Translations under genes and position numbers: made by a program | NCBI GenBank assembly: GCA_902768985.1 | Contig: CACXNA010000017.1 | Span: 1-64,000, forward strand | DNA: 64,000 bases | Direction of reading: 5' to 3' | Origin: an uncultured Bacteroidia bacterium | Lineage (GTDB): Bacteria > Bacteroidota > Bacteroidia > Bacteroidales > UBA932 | Notes under the pieces: model-generated | Seen by the model: only the letters and a program-made list of their open reading frames with translations | Databases searched by the model: none | What the model was told of the DNA's origin: nothing | In this document: one piece after another, positions 1-11,530 of the stretch | How the letters are laid out: every line of letters begins with the position of its first letter | How positions within the stretch are numbered: position 1 is the first letter of the stretch

Positions 1-57
1 ATGTCGATTGCTTTCTCATAATACTGATCCCTCAGTGTCGTTCGATAAATAAACATT
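1..57. other. Left edge, no supportable gene
   Basis: No gene can be supported here. All three forward frames close within the first 60 bases, so a rightward gene could end inside this stretch, and the terminator-like hairpin at 58-87 suggests one does. Too little sequence is visible to say which frame. Confidence 0.4.
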
Positions 58-87
58 GTTAACTCGTGTTTGCGAGTCAACTTTTTT
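58..87 (+). terminator. Rho-independent terminator
   Basis: A 9-bp stem (58-66 with 73-81, one G-T pair) and a 6-base loop are followed directly by six T residues (82-87). This is a classic intrinsic terminator, presumably for a rightward gene lying left of the window. No candidate gene inside the window uses it. Confidence 0.7.
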
Positions 88-164
88 CAGGGAAAGACAT
101 TTTTGGGACATCTGTAACGGTGGGTATCGAGATTCGCCTGTCGGCAGGTTCAACAATCTGCCCT

Positions 165-296
165 GGGCGCTCACCGCCTCCCATTACGGGAGGCGGCGGT
201 GCCCCCAACCGCTACCAGCCGCACAGGAATACTTTGCCCGCAGATTGATTACCCGCGGGAGCCGCCGGAAATCGTATATTCCGGCGGTGAGCGCCC
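165..296. repeat. GC-rich palindromic element, copy 1
   Basis: A 132-bp element bounded by a perfect 14-bp inverted repeat, GGGCGCTCACCGCC at 165-178 and its complement at 283-296. Inside are two perfect 9-bp hairpins: CCGCCTCCC/GGGAGGCGG at 174-196, and CCGCCGGAA/TTCCGGCGG near the right end. An inverted relative lies at 10756-10883 and a fragment at 11038-11073. It has no coding potential; open frames through it are by-products of its GC content. Confidence 0.8.
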
Positions 297-322
297 CAAA
301 ACTGCCTCACCCGATAGAACGA

Positions 323-430
323 CTGTTTTCCACAAACAACTATCAATCAACACACTACCAGAGTAACTGGGGACTTTGGAACCTGGTTACTTTCAGAAAG
401 TGTTCAATCACAGGTAATTGCATAAAACAG
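323..430 (+). repeat. 108-bp palindromic element, family 1, copy 1
   Basis: Exactly 108 bp. The ends are CTGTTTT and AAAACAG, and the centre is an imperfect palindrome around GTAACTGGGGACTTTGG. By my count it is about 82% identical to the copy at 11099-11206, in the same orientation. Three further copies in the opposite orientation lie at 10485-10592, 10622-10729 and 24274-24381. Constant length, terminal inverted repeats and a central hairpin suggest a MITE- or REPIN-like non-autonomous element. No transposase gene is in the window. Confidence 0.85.
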
Positions 431-492
431 TCAGTCAATCAATCATCCTCCCCAACCCCGAATCCGTGCCCCATCTGCCCCTTAATCAAAAA

Positions 493-623
493 CATCTGCG
501 GAGGAAATGTGCCACTGGATGGCATAGAATGGCGGTTGGGTCCGCAGGTGGCGGCCTGGGGCGCGCATCTGCGGAGTTGATCGGGCCTACAGTGGCGCCA
601 AATCAAGGTTGGGTCCGCAGGTG
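493..623 (+). repeat. Doubled hairpin element, copy 1
   Basis: Two 58-bp hairpin units (493-550 and 566-623). Each starts with CATCTGCGGA and ends with its near-complement TCCGCAGGTG. They are separated by a GC-rich linker, GCGGCCTGGGGCGCG. The motif starts lie 48, 25 and 48 bases apart, exactly as in copy 2 at 11265-11395. The preceding C-rich stretch (about 440-492) is also conserved between copies, so the repeated unit is longer than the hairpins. Structured RNA or REP-like DNA are both possible. Confidence 0.75.
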
Positions 624-643
624 ATTTTGAACAAGGCCGATTT

Positions 644-679
644 TGCGGTAGCCCCACATGATTTTGGGACGTCTACCGC
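644..679. other. Inverted repeat in island 1
   Basis: An 8-bp perfect inverted repeat, TGCGGTAG and CTACCGCA, encloses 20 bases. It lies between the doubled hairpin and the second palindrome family. No T tract follows, so it is not an obvious terminator. Confidence 0.35.
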
Positions 680-729
680 ACGTGAAATCCGATTAACCCG
701 GTTATTTGAGACACCAGATCCATTTTTGC

Positions 730-838
730 TGTGAGCTGGAACTGTTTGTTGGATAGGTGATTAAATATTTGTACTCCCCCGGGATTTGGGGGAGCACAAA
801 TACGTAAATTACTATTAATCTGTCACTTACAGCTCACA
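730..838. repeat. 108/109-bp palindromic element, family 2, copy 1
   Basis: A 109-bp element with ends TGTGAGCT and AGCTCACA (perfect 8-bp terminal inverted repeat) and a central hairpin TTTGTACTCCCCC/GGGGGAGCACAAA. The related copy at 10364-10471 shares the ends and the central stem TTGTAC-CCC/GGGG-GTACAA. Its sequence is unrelated to the 108-bp family 1, but length and design match. It lies 56 bp beyond the end of the minus-strand esterase operon and could double as its terminator. Confidence 0.7.
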
Positions 839-894
839 TCGAGATGTGTGGGCCGGGGCAGATGTGGTGCCCGAGCAGGTCGGGCAGGGCGGGT

Positions 895-3749
<2,855 letters not shown>

Positions 3750-3750
<1 letters not shown>

Positions 3751-6700
3751 TACTTGAGGCCGCGGCTGGAGATCTTGAAGTCAGTGAAGCCCACCTTCAG
3801 CGGGGCGGCCTGCGGCATCTGGAAGCCGCCGCGGCCGGGGCCGCCGCCGAAGCCGCGCATCATCGCGGGCATCTCGCCCTCGCAGGCGATCACACCGGCC
3901 TGCACATCCTGCAGGGTGGCCTGGACCGTGCCCATCTCGACGAACTTCTTGCCGTCGACGGAGTAGGAGGCGGTGTAGCTGTCGCCCTGCTTGGAGAGGC
4001 GCAGCCAGAGCACGTTGTCCGCACCCACGATGCCGTCGAGCGGCAGGGTCACGGAGCTCTTCTGCTGGCCGTTCTCCTCGACCGTCAGCTGCAGCTGACC
4101 CGCAGCGGGGCCGGCGTCAGCCGGACGGCGGAAGTTGAAGGTGGCGGCGTAGACATATTTCACGAAGTTGTCGTCGCACTGGTAGGCCACCAGACCTGCA
4201 TTCTGCGCAGGGGCGGCCGGAGCGGCGAAGCAATGCATCTTCGTCTCCACGGTCCAGTCGCTGTTGGCGCTCTGGAGCAGGATGTTGGAGGCGCTGTTAC
4301 CCTCCAGGGCGATGTCGCCCTTGCCGGCGGTCAGCACGAGGCCGTCCGCGGCGGAGAGCGCCCAGGCGGAGGCGTCCTCACGGACCCAGTGCCAGGCCTT
4401 GTCGAGCGCACCCTTCTTGAAGGAGTCGGAGACGCCCTTCGTGCCGAAGTTCACGAGGATCTCGCGGCTGTCGCCGGTCTGCTCGTCGCGGAGCGTCACC
4501 ACGGCGGTGCCGGGCACGGCCTCGGCCTGCTTCACGTCCACCTTGATGGCAGGATCGGCGGCCACGGCCTCCACCTTCGGCGCCTTGCCGGCCTTGAGCA
4601 CATAGCTCACGGCCGCGGCGTCGCCGAGTTTCACGGCTTTGCCGCCGACCTTCAGGCTGGAGAGCCCGAGGTTCGGCATCACCTTCACGGCGAAAGTGTC
4701 CTCGACGGTCTTGCCGTCGATGGTCACGGCGCAGGTCACGGTGGCGACACCCATCGAGACGGCCTTCACGATGCCGTCGGCGGAGACGCTCACCACGGCC
4801 GGGTTGTTGCTCCGCCAGGTGGCCTTGGCGCCCTCATAGAAGCTGTCGTCGTTCATGCAGGCGGAGAAGGAAGCCTGCGCGGTCTGGCCGATGCGGAGCA
4901 CGGAGGCGTCGCAGCTGGCCCAGACGGTCTTGAGGCTGCGCTTCAACGCGCCGGACATCGTGGCGGTCACGCTGCCGCGGATGTCCTGCGAGGAGGAGCC
5001 GAACTCAAAGACGTAGCGGCCCTGGTCGTAGGTCATGCGGTCGGCCTCCATGTCCCAGAACCAGAGATCGGCGCAGTCGATATTGATGCTGACGGTGCGG
5101 GTCTGGCCGCGCGGGATCGTGACGCGCTGAAAGCCCTTCAGGCGCTTCGCAGGGCGCTCCAGGGCGGCCGGGCTGTCCGGGGTGCGGACATAGATCTGCA
5201 CCACCTCGTCGGCGCTGTAGTCGCCGGTATTGGTCACATCCACGCAGAGCGTGATCTTATCGTTCGGAGTGATGGCGCTCTTGCTGATGCGGAAGTTGCT
5301 GTATTCGAAGGTCGTGTAGCTCAGGCCGTAACCGAACGGATAGGAGACCTCCTGGTTGAAGTACCAGAGAGTGCGGCCGACGTTGCCGGAGCTGCGGCGG
5401 AGGTTGTAGTCGGTGATGGCCGGAAGGTCCTTCACGCTCTTGAACCAGGTGGCGTTGAGCTTGCCGCCCGGGGAGACTTCGCCGAAGAGCAGGCGCGGGA
5501 TGGCCTCGCCCTGGGCCTGGCCGTTGTAGCCGGTCCAGAGGATGCCGCCGATGCTCGGGAGGTTGCGGAATTCCTCCACCTCCACGCAGCCGAGGGTCTG
5601 CATCACCACGATGGTGTGGGGATTCACGGCCGCGACGGCCTGGATCAGCGCCATCTGGTTGCCCGGCAGGAGCAGCGTCAGGCGGTCGGCCTCCTCCGTG
5701 GCGGTGTTCTCGTCGGTGCCGACGAACACCACGGCCACGTCGGCCTCGCGGGCGGTCTTGAGGGTCGCCTCGTCGATCGGGGCGTCGGTCGGGGCCTTAT
5801 AGACAAGGTAGACGGTCTGCGGACCGTTGAAGCCAAGCTTCAGGGCGCTGGTCTTCATCGGCATGGAGGCGCCGTAGACGCCGCCCACGCGTGCGCCAGA
5901 GGCCTTCGTGGCCTCGATGCGGCCGATCAGGTTGCCGTCCGGGCCGCCCACGCGGATCTCGACGATACCGCCCTCGGTCGGGATGTTCAGGCCGACGGTG
6001 ATGTTCTCGATATTGGTGATGTCGACGTTGTCGTACGCCGTCCAGGCGCCGTCGTCGATGGTGCGGACCTGCTCTTCCTCGCCCATGCCGGAGCCGACGG
6101 TGATGCCGTCGGCGGCAGCGGTGTACTTGGTGGCGTCGTAGCGGGTCACGGAGCCGTCGGTCTTCTCGATCTCGAAGTAGCCGATGTAAAGGAGGTTGCT
6201 CTTGCTCTTGATGTCGCCGCCCACGGCGAGGCGGACGTCCACGTCATAGCCCTTCTGGGCCAGCCAGGCCTTGATGCCGGCGTACGGGGAGATCATCGCG
6301 GAGGCCTCCGGACGGCCGGAGTACGGGCCGAGCTCCACGTCGTCGGCCTGCGGGCCGATGAGCGCGATGCTCTTGATGGCCTTGGGATCGATCGGCAGGG
6401 CCTTGCCCTCGTTCTTGAGGAGGACCGGCGTGCGGACGGCGATCTCGGCCGCCAGCGCGCGGTGCGCGGCGGAAGCCACACGGGCCGCCTCGAACTTGGT
6501 GTAGGGCACCATCTGCTCGGGGTCAAATTCGCCCGTGCGCATGCGGATGGTGAACATGTTGATGAGCGCGCGGTCAATGTGGGCCATCGGCAGGATGCCC
6601 TGCTCGTAGGCGCTGATCGCATAGCGCTGGTAGATGCTGCCGCAGTCGGAGTCCACGCCGGCCTCGAGGCCCATCGCCGTGGCGATCTCGCGCGTGGCGG

Positions 6701-7550
6701 CGTAGTAGTGGCCGTCGAAGATGTCCTGGATGGCGGCGCAGTCGCCCGTCACATAGCCCTTCATGCCGTAGGTGCGGCGGGCCAGCGTGTCAAGGTAGAA
6801 GGCGCTGGCGGACGTCGGGACGTGGTTGACGGCGTTGTAGGAGGACATGATGGAAGGGAGCTTCTCATCCTCGATCAGGCGCTTGTAGGGATAGAGGTAG
6901 AATTCGCGCATGTCGCGGCTGTCCATGTTGGAGCTGCTGACGTGGCGGTCGAATTCGCTGTTGTTCGCGAAATAGTGCTTGGCCGTCGGGACGGCCTTGA
7001 GGTATTTCGCGTCAGCGCCCATCATGCCGCGGACGAAGCCGCGGGCCATTTCGGCCGCGAGGAACGGATCCTCGCCGTAGGACTCGCCGGTGCGGCCCCA
7101 GCGGGGGTCGCGGACCGGCTCGACGACCGGCGACCAGAAGGTCAGGCCCTTCGTGCCGGTCTGGAAGATGGCGCGGGCCTCGTCGGCGATGGCGTCAGCC
7201 ATCCACTCGGCCACGGAAGGGTCCCAGGTGGAGCCGATGGCGACGCTGTTCGGGTAGGATGTCGGGCCGAGGATGCCCACGGAGGGGTTGGCGCCGGAGA
7301 GCACGCCGTGCAGCGCCTCGCTCCAGACGTTGTAGTTCTTGATGCCGAGCCGCGGCACGGCGGCCATGTTGTTGCCCAGCAGGCTCTGCTTCTCCTCGAG
7401 CGTGAGGCGCGAGACCAGGTCCGTCGCGCGCTCCTCGAAGGAGTAGGCCGTGTTAAGGTAAATCGGCAGCTGGCTGTCCTGCGCCAGCGCGGAAGCCGCG
7501 GCGACGAACGCCAGCGCTCCCGAGAGGAATACTTTACGGAAACAGTTCAT
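3750..7550 (-). CDS. Large exported GH3 beta-glycosidase with accessory domains
   Basis: A 1266-residue glycoside hydrolase family 3 enzyme with a signal peptide ending ALAQ (residue 24). The GH3 TIM-barrel carries the nucleophile Asp near residue 285 in GYVTGDC. An insert in the second GH3 domain (about 450-590) resembles a CBM6/PA14-type beta-sandwich. A fibronectin-III-like domain follows (about 760-840, EVVQIYVRTP), then a bacterial Ig-like (BIG2) domain (about 860-950) and a C-terminal lectin-like sandwich (about 1050-1266). Similarity is to beta-xylosidases, so xylo-oligosaccharide hydrolysis is the likely job. It heads the four-gene operon, with a -7 box TACCTTTG at 7605-7598. The accessory domains make it much longer than typical GH3 enzymes (700-900). 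Confidence 0.9.
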
Positions 7551-7597
7551 ATTGGTTTTGTAACAAGAAGTATTGGTTTTGTTGCTGTGTATGTATT

Positions 7598-7605
7598 CAA
7601 AGGTA
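7598..7605 (-). promoter_or_regulatory. -7 box for the GH3 operon
   Basis: TACCTTTG on the minus strand matches the Bacteroidetes -7 consensus TAnnTTTG and lies about 48 bases before the GH3 start. No clear -33 TTG sits 20 bases upstream, so the promoter may depend on an activator. It faces the GH51 promoter across about 20 bp. Confidence 0.5.
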
Positions 7606-7625
7606 CGGATTATTCCTTATTTTTC

Positions 7626-7633
7626 TATATTTG
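7626..7633 (+). promoter_or_regulatory. -7 box for the GH51 gene
   Basis: TATATTTG fits the Bacteroidetes -7 consensus. Transcription would begin near 7640, which rules out the in-frame TTG at 7631 as a start codon and favours ATG 7655. No convincing -33 element is seen. Confidence 0.55.
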
Positions 7634-7654
7634 TATGAAACAATTTTTATCAAA

Positions 7655-10207
7655 ATGATAACACTCAAACGCATTCTCCTTCTCGGAGCGCTCCTTTCGG
7701 GCCTTTGCGCCAGCGCACAGGACAACGTCAGCCTTCGGGTGAACGCCCAGACCATCGACGGGCAGATCGACCCGCTCATCTACGGCCAGCTCTTCGAGCA
7801 CATCTACTTCTCCGCCAACAACGGCGTCTGGCAGGAGATCATCTACGGCCGATCCTTCGAGCCGGAGCACTACCCCGGCATCGCCCCGCGCGACGGCTAC
7901 TTCGACGGCTGGTTCGCCGATGCCGACGAGGTGCTGCATTCCCCTACCCGCTATGAGCAGCCCATCGAGCTGGTCAAGCTCGACACCGACAGCTACGATA
8001 TCGAGATGGATGTGAAGTGGCGCGCCTACAAGCTCCCGGGACGGCGCTGGAGCGGCGGTCTGCTGGACCTGCGCTTCGCCGTGAAGGACCAGGCCGACGG
8101 CGAGCCGTATTTCCTGCGGCTCTACGACCCCGCCTATGAGGGACAGCGTTTCACCCTCGCCCAGACCGAGGCCCAGATCGAAGCCGACCGGCAGGCGCAG
8201 GCCCTCGCCCAGGCCCAGAAGCAGGCCGTGAGCGCCGAGTTCTCGCTCGCCACGCGCGTGGAGAAGGAAGTGCCCTTCTTCGCCGGCCGCACCCGCAAGG
8301 TCGTGACCCTGGAGTCCTTCGCCACGAAGGCCGCCCAGGCCGCCCAGATCGACCAGGAGGCGTGGCACCACGTCAAGGTCAGCTGCCGCGGCAAGAGCAT
8401 CTCCGTGTGGTGGGACGGCAAGAAGATCCTCTCCAAGAGCGTCCCCACCAGCCGCAAGGAGAATACGATCACCCTTTGGGAGAATTATACCGAGGCCCTC
8501 TACCGCAACATCCGTATCAGCAGCGGCAAGCAGGTCCTCTACGCGGGCATGCCCGAGCAGGTTCGCGTGCCGGATGTCGCCCCCGAGTGGACCGCTTTCG
8601 GCGATGCCGCCTTCAAGCTCGTCAAGGGCGATGCCGTCAATATGGATTACGCCCAGCAGATCAGCGCCAAGGGCGTCTCCGGCCTGCAGCAGGGCCCCCA
8701 GGCCGTGCGGCCCGGCGACCCCTTCGTGGGCTCCGTCTATGCCAAGGGCGATGGCCGGGCGCGCCTGAGCGTCGGCCTGCGCAAGGACGGCCAGTGGCTC
8801 GTCCGCCAGAACCTCGGCTGCCCGTCTCCCGACTGGCAGAAATATGAGTTCACCCTCGACGCAGGGGCCTACGAAGGCGATGCGGACTTCGCCATCGCCG
8901 CCGAGGACGGCACCCTGCTCGTCGACCAGGCCTCCATGGGCACCCGCCAGGGCCAGGCCCTCGGCGGCTTCCGCCCGGACATCTTCCAGGCCGTCAAGGA
9001 TCTGCACCCGACCTGTCTGCGCTGGCCGGGCGGCGGCTACGCGGCCCAGTACGACTGGAAATGGGGCGTCGGTCCGCAGGAGGCCCGCCGCCGCTGGGAC
9101 CACTGGCAGTGGCTGGACTACGACCAGAACTGCTTCGGCACCGACGAGTTCATCCGCTTCTGCCGCGAGGTCGACTCCGAGCCCGTGATCGTGGTGAGCG
9201 TGGGCTTCGAGCGCCCGGAATCCGAATACCAGCAGCTCCTCGAGAACGCCGTCAACTGGCTGCGCTACTGCAACGAGCCCGCCACGGGCGAATGGGGTGC
9301 CAAGCGTGCCGCCAACGGCCATCCGGAGCCCTACAACGTCAAATACTGGGAGATCGACAATGAGATGTGGGAGATGGGCATCGACCGCTACGAGCGCTGC
9401 GTGCGCGACTACTCCACCGCGATGCGCGCCGTCGATCCTTCGATCAAGATCATCGTCTGCGGCGGCTTCCCGGAGGACGAGGCGTTCATGAACCGCTCCG
9501 GCCGCTTCTTCGACTACATGTCCCTGCACCACTACGAGCAGCAGGGCGGCTACGCCAGCGGCCCCGTCCGCCTGGCGCAGCAGTACCAGCGCTATGCCGA
9601 CATGATCGCGAAGTGCCCGAACCCCAACATCAAGCTGTTCATCTCCGAGTGGAACCTCAACAGCACCGACTGGCGCACGGGCCTGTTTGCCGGCGGCTTC
9701 CTCAACGTCTGTGAGAACATGGACGTGGTGGCGATGGGCGCCGCGGCGCTCTTCATCCGCCGCACCGACGCCCCCGACTGGAACAACGCCTTCATCAACT
9801 TCGACTACCAGGGCCTCTTCTGCGCCCCGAACTACCTCGTCACCGAGCTCTGGGAAGACCACTACTCCCCCTACCGTCTGGCGTATGAAGGCGACACGAA
9901 GGAGCTGAGCGTCTCCACCACCCTGGCCCGGAACGCCGGCAGCGTCATCGTCAAGGTCGTCAACCCTACCGACAAGCCTTACACCCTGACGCTTGACGGC
10001 AACTGGGGTCCCCTCTCCGGTGCTGAGTACGAGTACATCGCCCCGGGCGACCTCCTCGCCGCCAACACCATGGAGCAGCGCCACGCCGTCGGCCGCCAGA
10101 CCCAGTCCCTGCCGCTTACCACGGCCGCCGGCTCCGATGCCCCCGACCGCCTCGTGATGACCGTCGCCCCCTACTCCGCCGGTGTCATCACCCTGAACCG
10201 CCAATAG
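7655..10207 (+). CDS. Exported GH51 alpha-L-arabinofuranosidase
   Basis: An 850-residue GH51 enzyme, probably releasing arabinose from arabinoxylan. The ATG at 7655 gives a clean signal peptide (MITLKRILLLGALL to ASAQ); the upstream in-frame TTG would lie inside the -7 box. An N-terminal LamG/CBM-like sandwich (about 40-330) includes an Ala/Gln-rich helical stretch near 165-190. The catalytic barrel has the acid/base Glu in EIDNEMW (about 567) and the nucleophile Glu in FISEWN (about 665), followed by a C-terminal beta domain. It is divergent from the GH3-esterase operon. Product assignment is strong; exact substrate is inferred. Confidence 0.9.
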   Translation: MITLKRILLLGALLSGLCASAQDNVSLRVNAQTIDGQIDPLIYGQLFEHIYFSANNGVWQEIIYGRSFEPEHYPGIAPRDGYFDGWFADADEVLHSPTRYEQPIELVKLDTDSYDIEMDVKWRAYKLPGRRWSGGLLDLRFAVKDQADGEPYFLRLYDPAYEGQRFTLAQTEAQIEADRQAQALAQAQKQAVSAEFSLATRVEKEVPFFAGRTRKVVTLESFATKAAQAAQIDQEAWHHVKVSCRGKSISVWWDGKKILSKSVPTSRKENTITLWENYTEALYRNIRISSGKQVLYAGMPEQVRVPDVAPEWTAFGDAAFKLVKGDAVNMDYAQQISAKGVSGLQQGPQAVRPGDPFVGSVYAKGDGRARLSVGLRKDGQWLVRQNLGCPSPDWQKYEFTLDAGAYEGDADFAIAAEDGTLLVDQASMGTRQGQALGGFRPDIFQAVKDLHPTCLRWPGGGYAAQYDWKWGVGPQEARRRWDHWQWLDYDQNCFGTDEFIRFCREVDSEPVIVVSVGFERPESEYQQLLENAVNWLRYCNEPATGEWGAKRAANGHPEPYNVKYWEIDNEMWEMGIDRYERCVRDYSTAMRAVDPSIKIIVCGGFPEDEAFMNRSGRFFDYMSLHHYEQQGGYASGPVRLAQQYQRYADMIAKCPNPNIKLFISEWNLNSTDWRTGLFAGGFLNVCENMDVVAMGAAALFIRRTDAPDWNNAFINFDYQGLFCAPNYLVTELWEDHYSPYRLAYEGDTKELSVSTTLARNAGSVIVKVVNPTDKPYTLTLDGNWGPLSGAEYEYIAPGDLLAANTMEQRHAVGRQTQSLPLTTAAGSDAPDRLVMTVAPYSAGVITLNRQ

Positions 10208-10211
10208 TCAT

Positions 10212-10232
10212 TCCGGGCTTGACCCGGAATCC
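10212..10232 (+). terminator. Hairpin just after the GH51 gene
   Basis: A perfect 8-bp stem ATTCCGGG/CCCGGAAT with a 5-base loop, four bases after the GH51 stop codon. It has no T tract, so it may protect the mRNA end or be a dispersed short palindrome rather than a terminator. Confidence 0.4.
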
Positions 10233-10280
10233 CGTCCTGTCCGACCTGATCGGGCATCTCGGAACCGTTTTAGCCCCTTT

Positions 10281-10324
10281 TTGGCGCCGACCCAGGTTTA
10301 AAAACCCCGGTCGGCGCCAATTTT
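10281..10324 (+). terminator. Probable terminator after the GH51 gene
   Basis: A perfect 12-bp stem (TTGGCGCCGACC at 10281-10292 with its complement at 10309-10320), a 16-base loop, then TTTT. It is the strongest hairpin downstream of the GH51 gene and the likeliest transcript end. Confidence 0.6.
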
Positions 10325-10363
10325 AGCCTTTTTCGGCTCCGACAAGAAAAACCCCTTTTTCGT

Positions 10364-10471
10364 TGTGAGCCATATCTCCTTGTCTCTCAATAAAATACTA
10401 TTTTGTACCCCATCAAATCAAGGGGAGTACAAATTCATTAAATCCACATACTCAGTCACTTCCACCTCATA
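10364..10471. repeat. 108-bp palindromic element, family 2, copy 2
   Basis: Ends TGTGAG and CTCATA (one mismatch from a perfect inverted repeat), with a central hairpin built on TTTGTACCCC and GGGGAGTACAAA. It is related to 730-838, with the same ends and central stem and diverged arms. It lies 13 bp from a family 1 element. Confidence 0.65.
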
Positions 10472-10484
10472 GCAAAACGTCAAA

Positions 10485-10592
10485 CTGTTTTTCGTAACTA
10501 TCTGTAGATAAAGGTATTGCTAAACTAACCAGCTCCCCAGGTCCCCGGTTACTTTGGCAAATATTTGATTGATAGTTTCTTACAGAAAACAG
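10485..10592 (-). repeat. 108-bp palindromic element, family 1, copy 2 (inverted)
   Basis: Exactly 108 bp from CTGTTTTTCGTAAC to AAAACAG, in the opposite orientation to copy 1. Read on the minus strand, its arm ACTATCAATCAAATATTTG matches the left arms of 323-430 and 11099-11206. The centre retains CCCCGGTTACTTTGG. Confidence 0.8.
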
Positions 10593-10621
10593 GGCACTAC
10601 CTCCGCTTCTGGCAGTAGGTA

Positions 10622-10729
10622 CTGTTTTACGTAACTTATTTTATCTGAGCCATTTATGAAACTAACCGGGTCCCGGAGTCCCCGGTTAGTTTCATAATTG
10701 TTTGACATTTAGTGGTTTGCGGAAAACAG
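10622..10729 (-). repeat. 108-bp palindromic element, family 1, copy 3 (inverted)
   Basis: Exactly 108 bp, from CTGTTTTACGTAAC to AAAACAG, with a strong central hairpin ATGAAACTAACCGGG/CCCGGTTAGTTTCAT. It sits 29 bp from copy 2 in the same orientation. Confidence 0.85.
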
Positions 10730-10755
10730 CAACTCGCTGCTTTCGGGGTGAGTTT

Positions 10756-10883
10756 GGGCGGTCACCGCCGGAATATACGATTTCCGGCGGCTCCCGCGGG
10801 TTATCAATTTGCTAGCAAGGTCGTTTAGTGCATCTGGCAGTGCTTGGGGGCACCGCCGCCTCCCATTACCATAGTCGGCGGCT
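10756..10883 (-). repeat. GC-rich palindromic element, copy 2 (inverted)
   Basis: The inverted relative of 165-296. The conserved segment runs from GGGCGGTCACCGCC through the perfect hairpin CCGCCGGAA/TTCCGGCGG and the block CTCCCGCGGGTTATCAA to GGGGGCACCGCCGCCTCCC. Following the inverted 108-bp copy 3, it preserves the pairing of the two elements seen at 165-430, so they probably moved as one unit. Confidence 0.75.
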
Positions 10884-10893
10884 GCATGACGGA

Positions 10894-10926
10894 CGATTTT
10901 GAGAGCCATGGGGGCTCTCAAAATCG
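10894..10926. other. Perfect 14-bp stem-loop in island 2
   Basis: CGATTTTGAGAGCC (10894-10907) and its exact complement (10913-10926) are separated by ATGGG. No T run follows on either strand. The surrounding 10927-11037 has no gene I can support. Confidence 0.5.
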
Positions 10927-11037
10927 CCTGCTTGCTGCCCAGTTGTTCCGGCAGCACCAGGCAACAGGCGTGGCGTCGCGAGCCGTGCGGTGGTGTACGC
11001 CCTGGCTACTCAATTAGCATACCTCTTCCGGCTGGAA

Positions 11038-11073
11038 CCGCCGACTACCGTAATGGGAGGCGGCGACAGCCCC
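11038..11073 (+). repeat. GC-rich palindromic element, fragment
   Basis: The segment CCGCCGACTACCGTAATGGG and the following AGGCGGCG match the reverse complement of 10857-10885, so this is a truncated copy. It sits 25 bp before 108-bp copy 4, the same order as in island 1. Confidence 0.6.
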
Positions 11074-11098
11074 AAAAATGCATCACCCGACGGAATGC

Positions 11099-11206
11099 CC
11101 GTTTTTCATAAACGACTATCAGTCAAATACTTGCTAGAGTAACCGGGGACTTTGGAACCTGGTTACTTTCAGAAAATATTCAATCATAGGTAATTACGAA
11201 AAACAG
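11099..11206 (+). repeat. 108-bp palindromic element, family 1, copy 4
   Basis: Exactly 108 bp and about 82% identical to copy 1 by my count (19 mismatches, no gaps), in the same orientation. The central block GGGGACTTTGGAACCTGG is unchanged. It is followed after 58 bp by the doubled hairpin, as in island 1 (62 bp). Confidence 0.85.
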
Positions 11207-11264
11207 GCAACCCATCCTCCTTCCCCACCCCCAAATTCTTGCCCAAACTCCCCTTAATCAAAAT

Positions 11265-11395
11265 CATCTGCGGAGGGAACATGCCACTGGATGGCGTAGA
11301 AGGCAGGTGAGGTCCGCAGGTGGCGGCCTGGGGCGTGCATCTGCGGAGTTGACCGGGCCTACAGTTGCGCCAAATCAAGGTCGGCTCCGCAGATG
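11265..11395 (+). repeat. Doubled hairpin element, copy 2
   Basis: CATCTGCGGA at 11265 and 11338 and TCCGCAGG/ATG at 11313 and 11386 reproduce the 48-25-48 spacing of 493-623 exactly. Most of the sequence between is also shared, including GTGGCGGCCTGGGGCG and the segment CGGGCCTACAGT. Conserved geometry over diverged loops suggests a structured element. Confidence 0.75.
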
Positions 11396-11435
11396 TTTTT
11401 GAACAAGGGGCGGGAGGCAAGGTCAGACATAACGA

Positions 11436-11466
11436 AGAAACCCCCGGGTCGGAACCGGGGGTTTCT
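11436..11466. terminator. Bidirectional terminator-like hairpin
   Basis: A perfect 12-bp stem (11436-11447 with 11455-11466) and a 7-base loop. It lies 65 bases beyond the stop of the minus-strand esterase-GH43 gene and closes the repeat island on the plus strand. T-rich flanks are short on both sides. Confidence 0.6.
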
Positions 11467-11530
11467 TTATAGGATTCGGAGCTTTGCGACCCAGGGGGTC
11501 CGGGGGGTTAGCCCACCGGCGATTAGCCGT

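Noticed and set aside
56-657. Several 60-174 codon frames in the left repeat island
   Set aside because: They run through palindromic elements that recur elsewhere in different frames and orientations; none has homologous features or a conserved start.
4233-7658. 1141-codon open frame antisense to the GH3 gene
   Set aside because: Low-complexity His/Gly/Ala/Leu-rich translation, no domain, no promoter or start logic. It mirrors the codon bias of the sense gene, which has full GH3 motifs.
7625-10204. 859-codon open frame antisense to the GH51 gene
   Set aside because: Same pattern: a Gly/Val/Leu/Asp-rich translation without recognisable features, explained by C-ending codons on the sense strand.
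10894-10926. Rho-independent terminator
   Set aside because: A perfect 14-bp stem but no T run on either strand and no gene ending nearby.
10485-11206. CRISPR array
   Set aside because: Repeats are palindromic elements in mixed orientation with irregular spacing and no unique spacers or cas genes.
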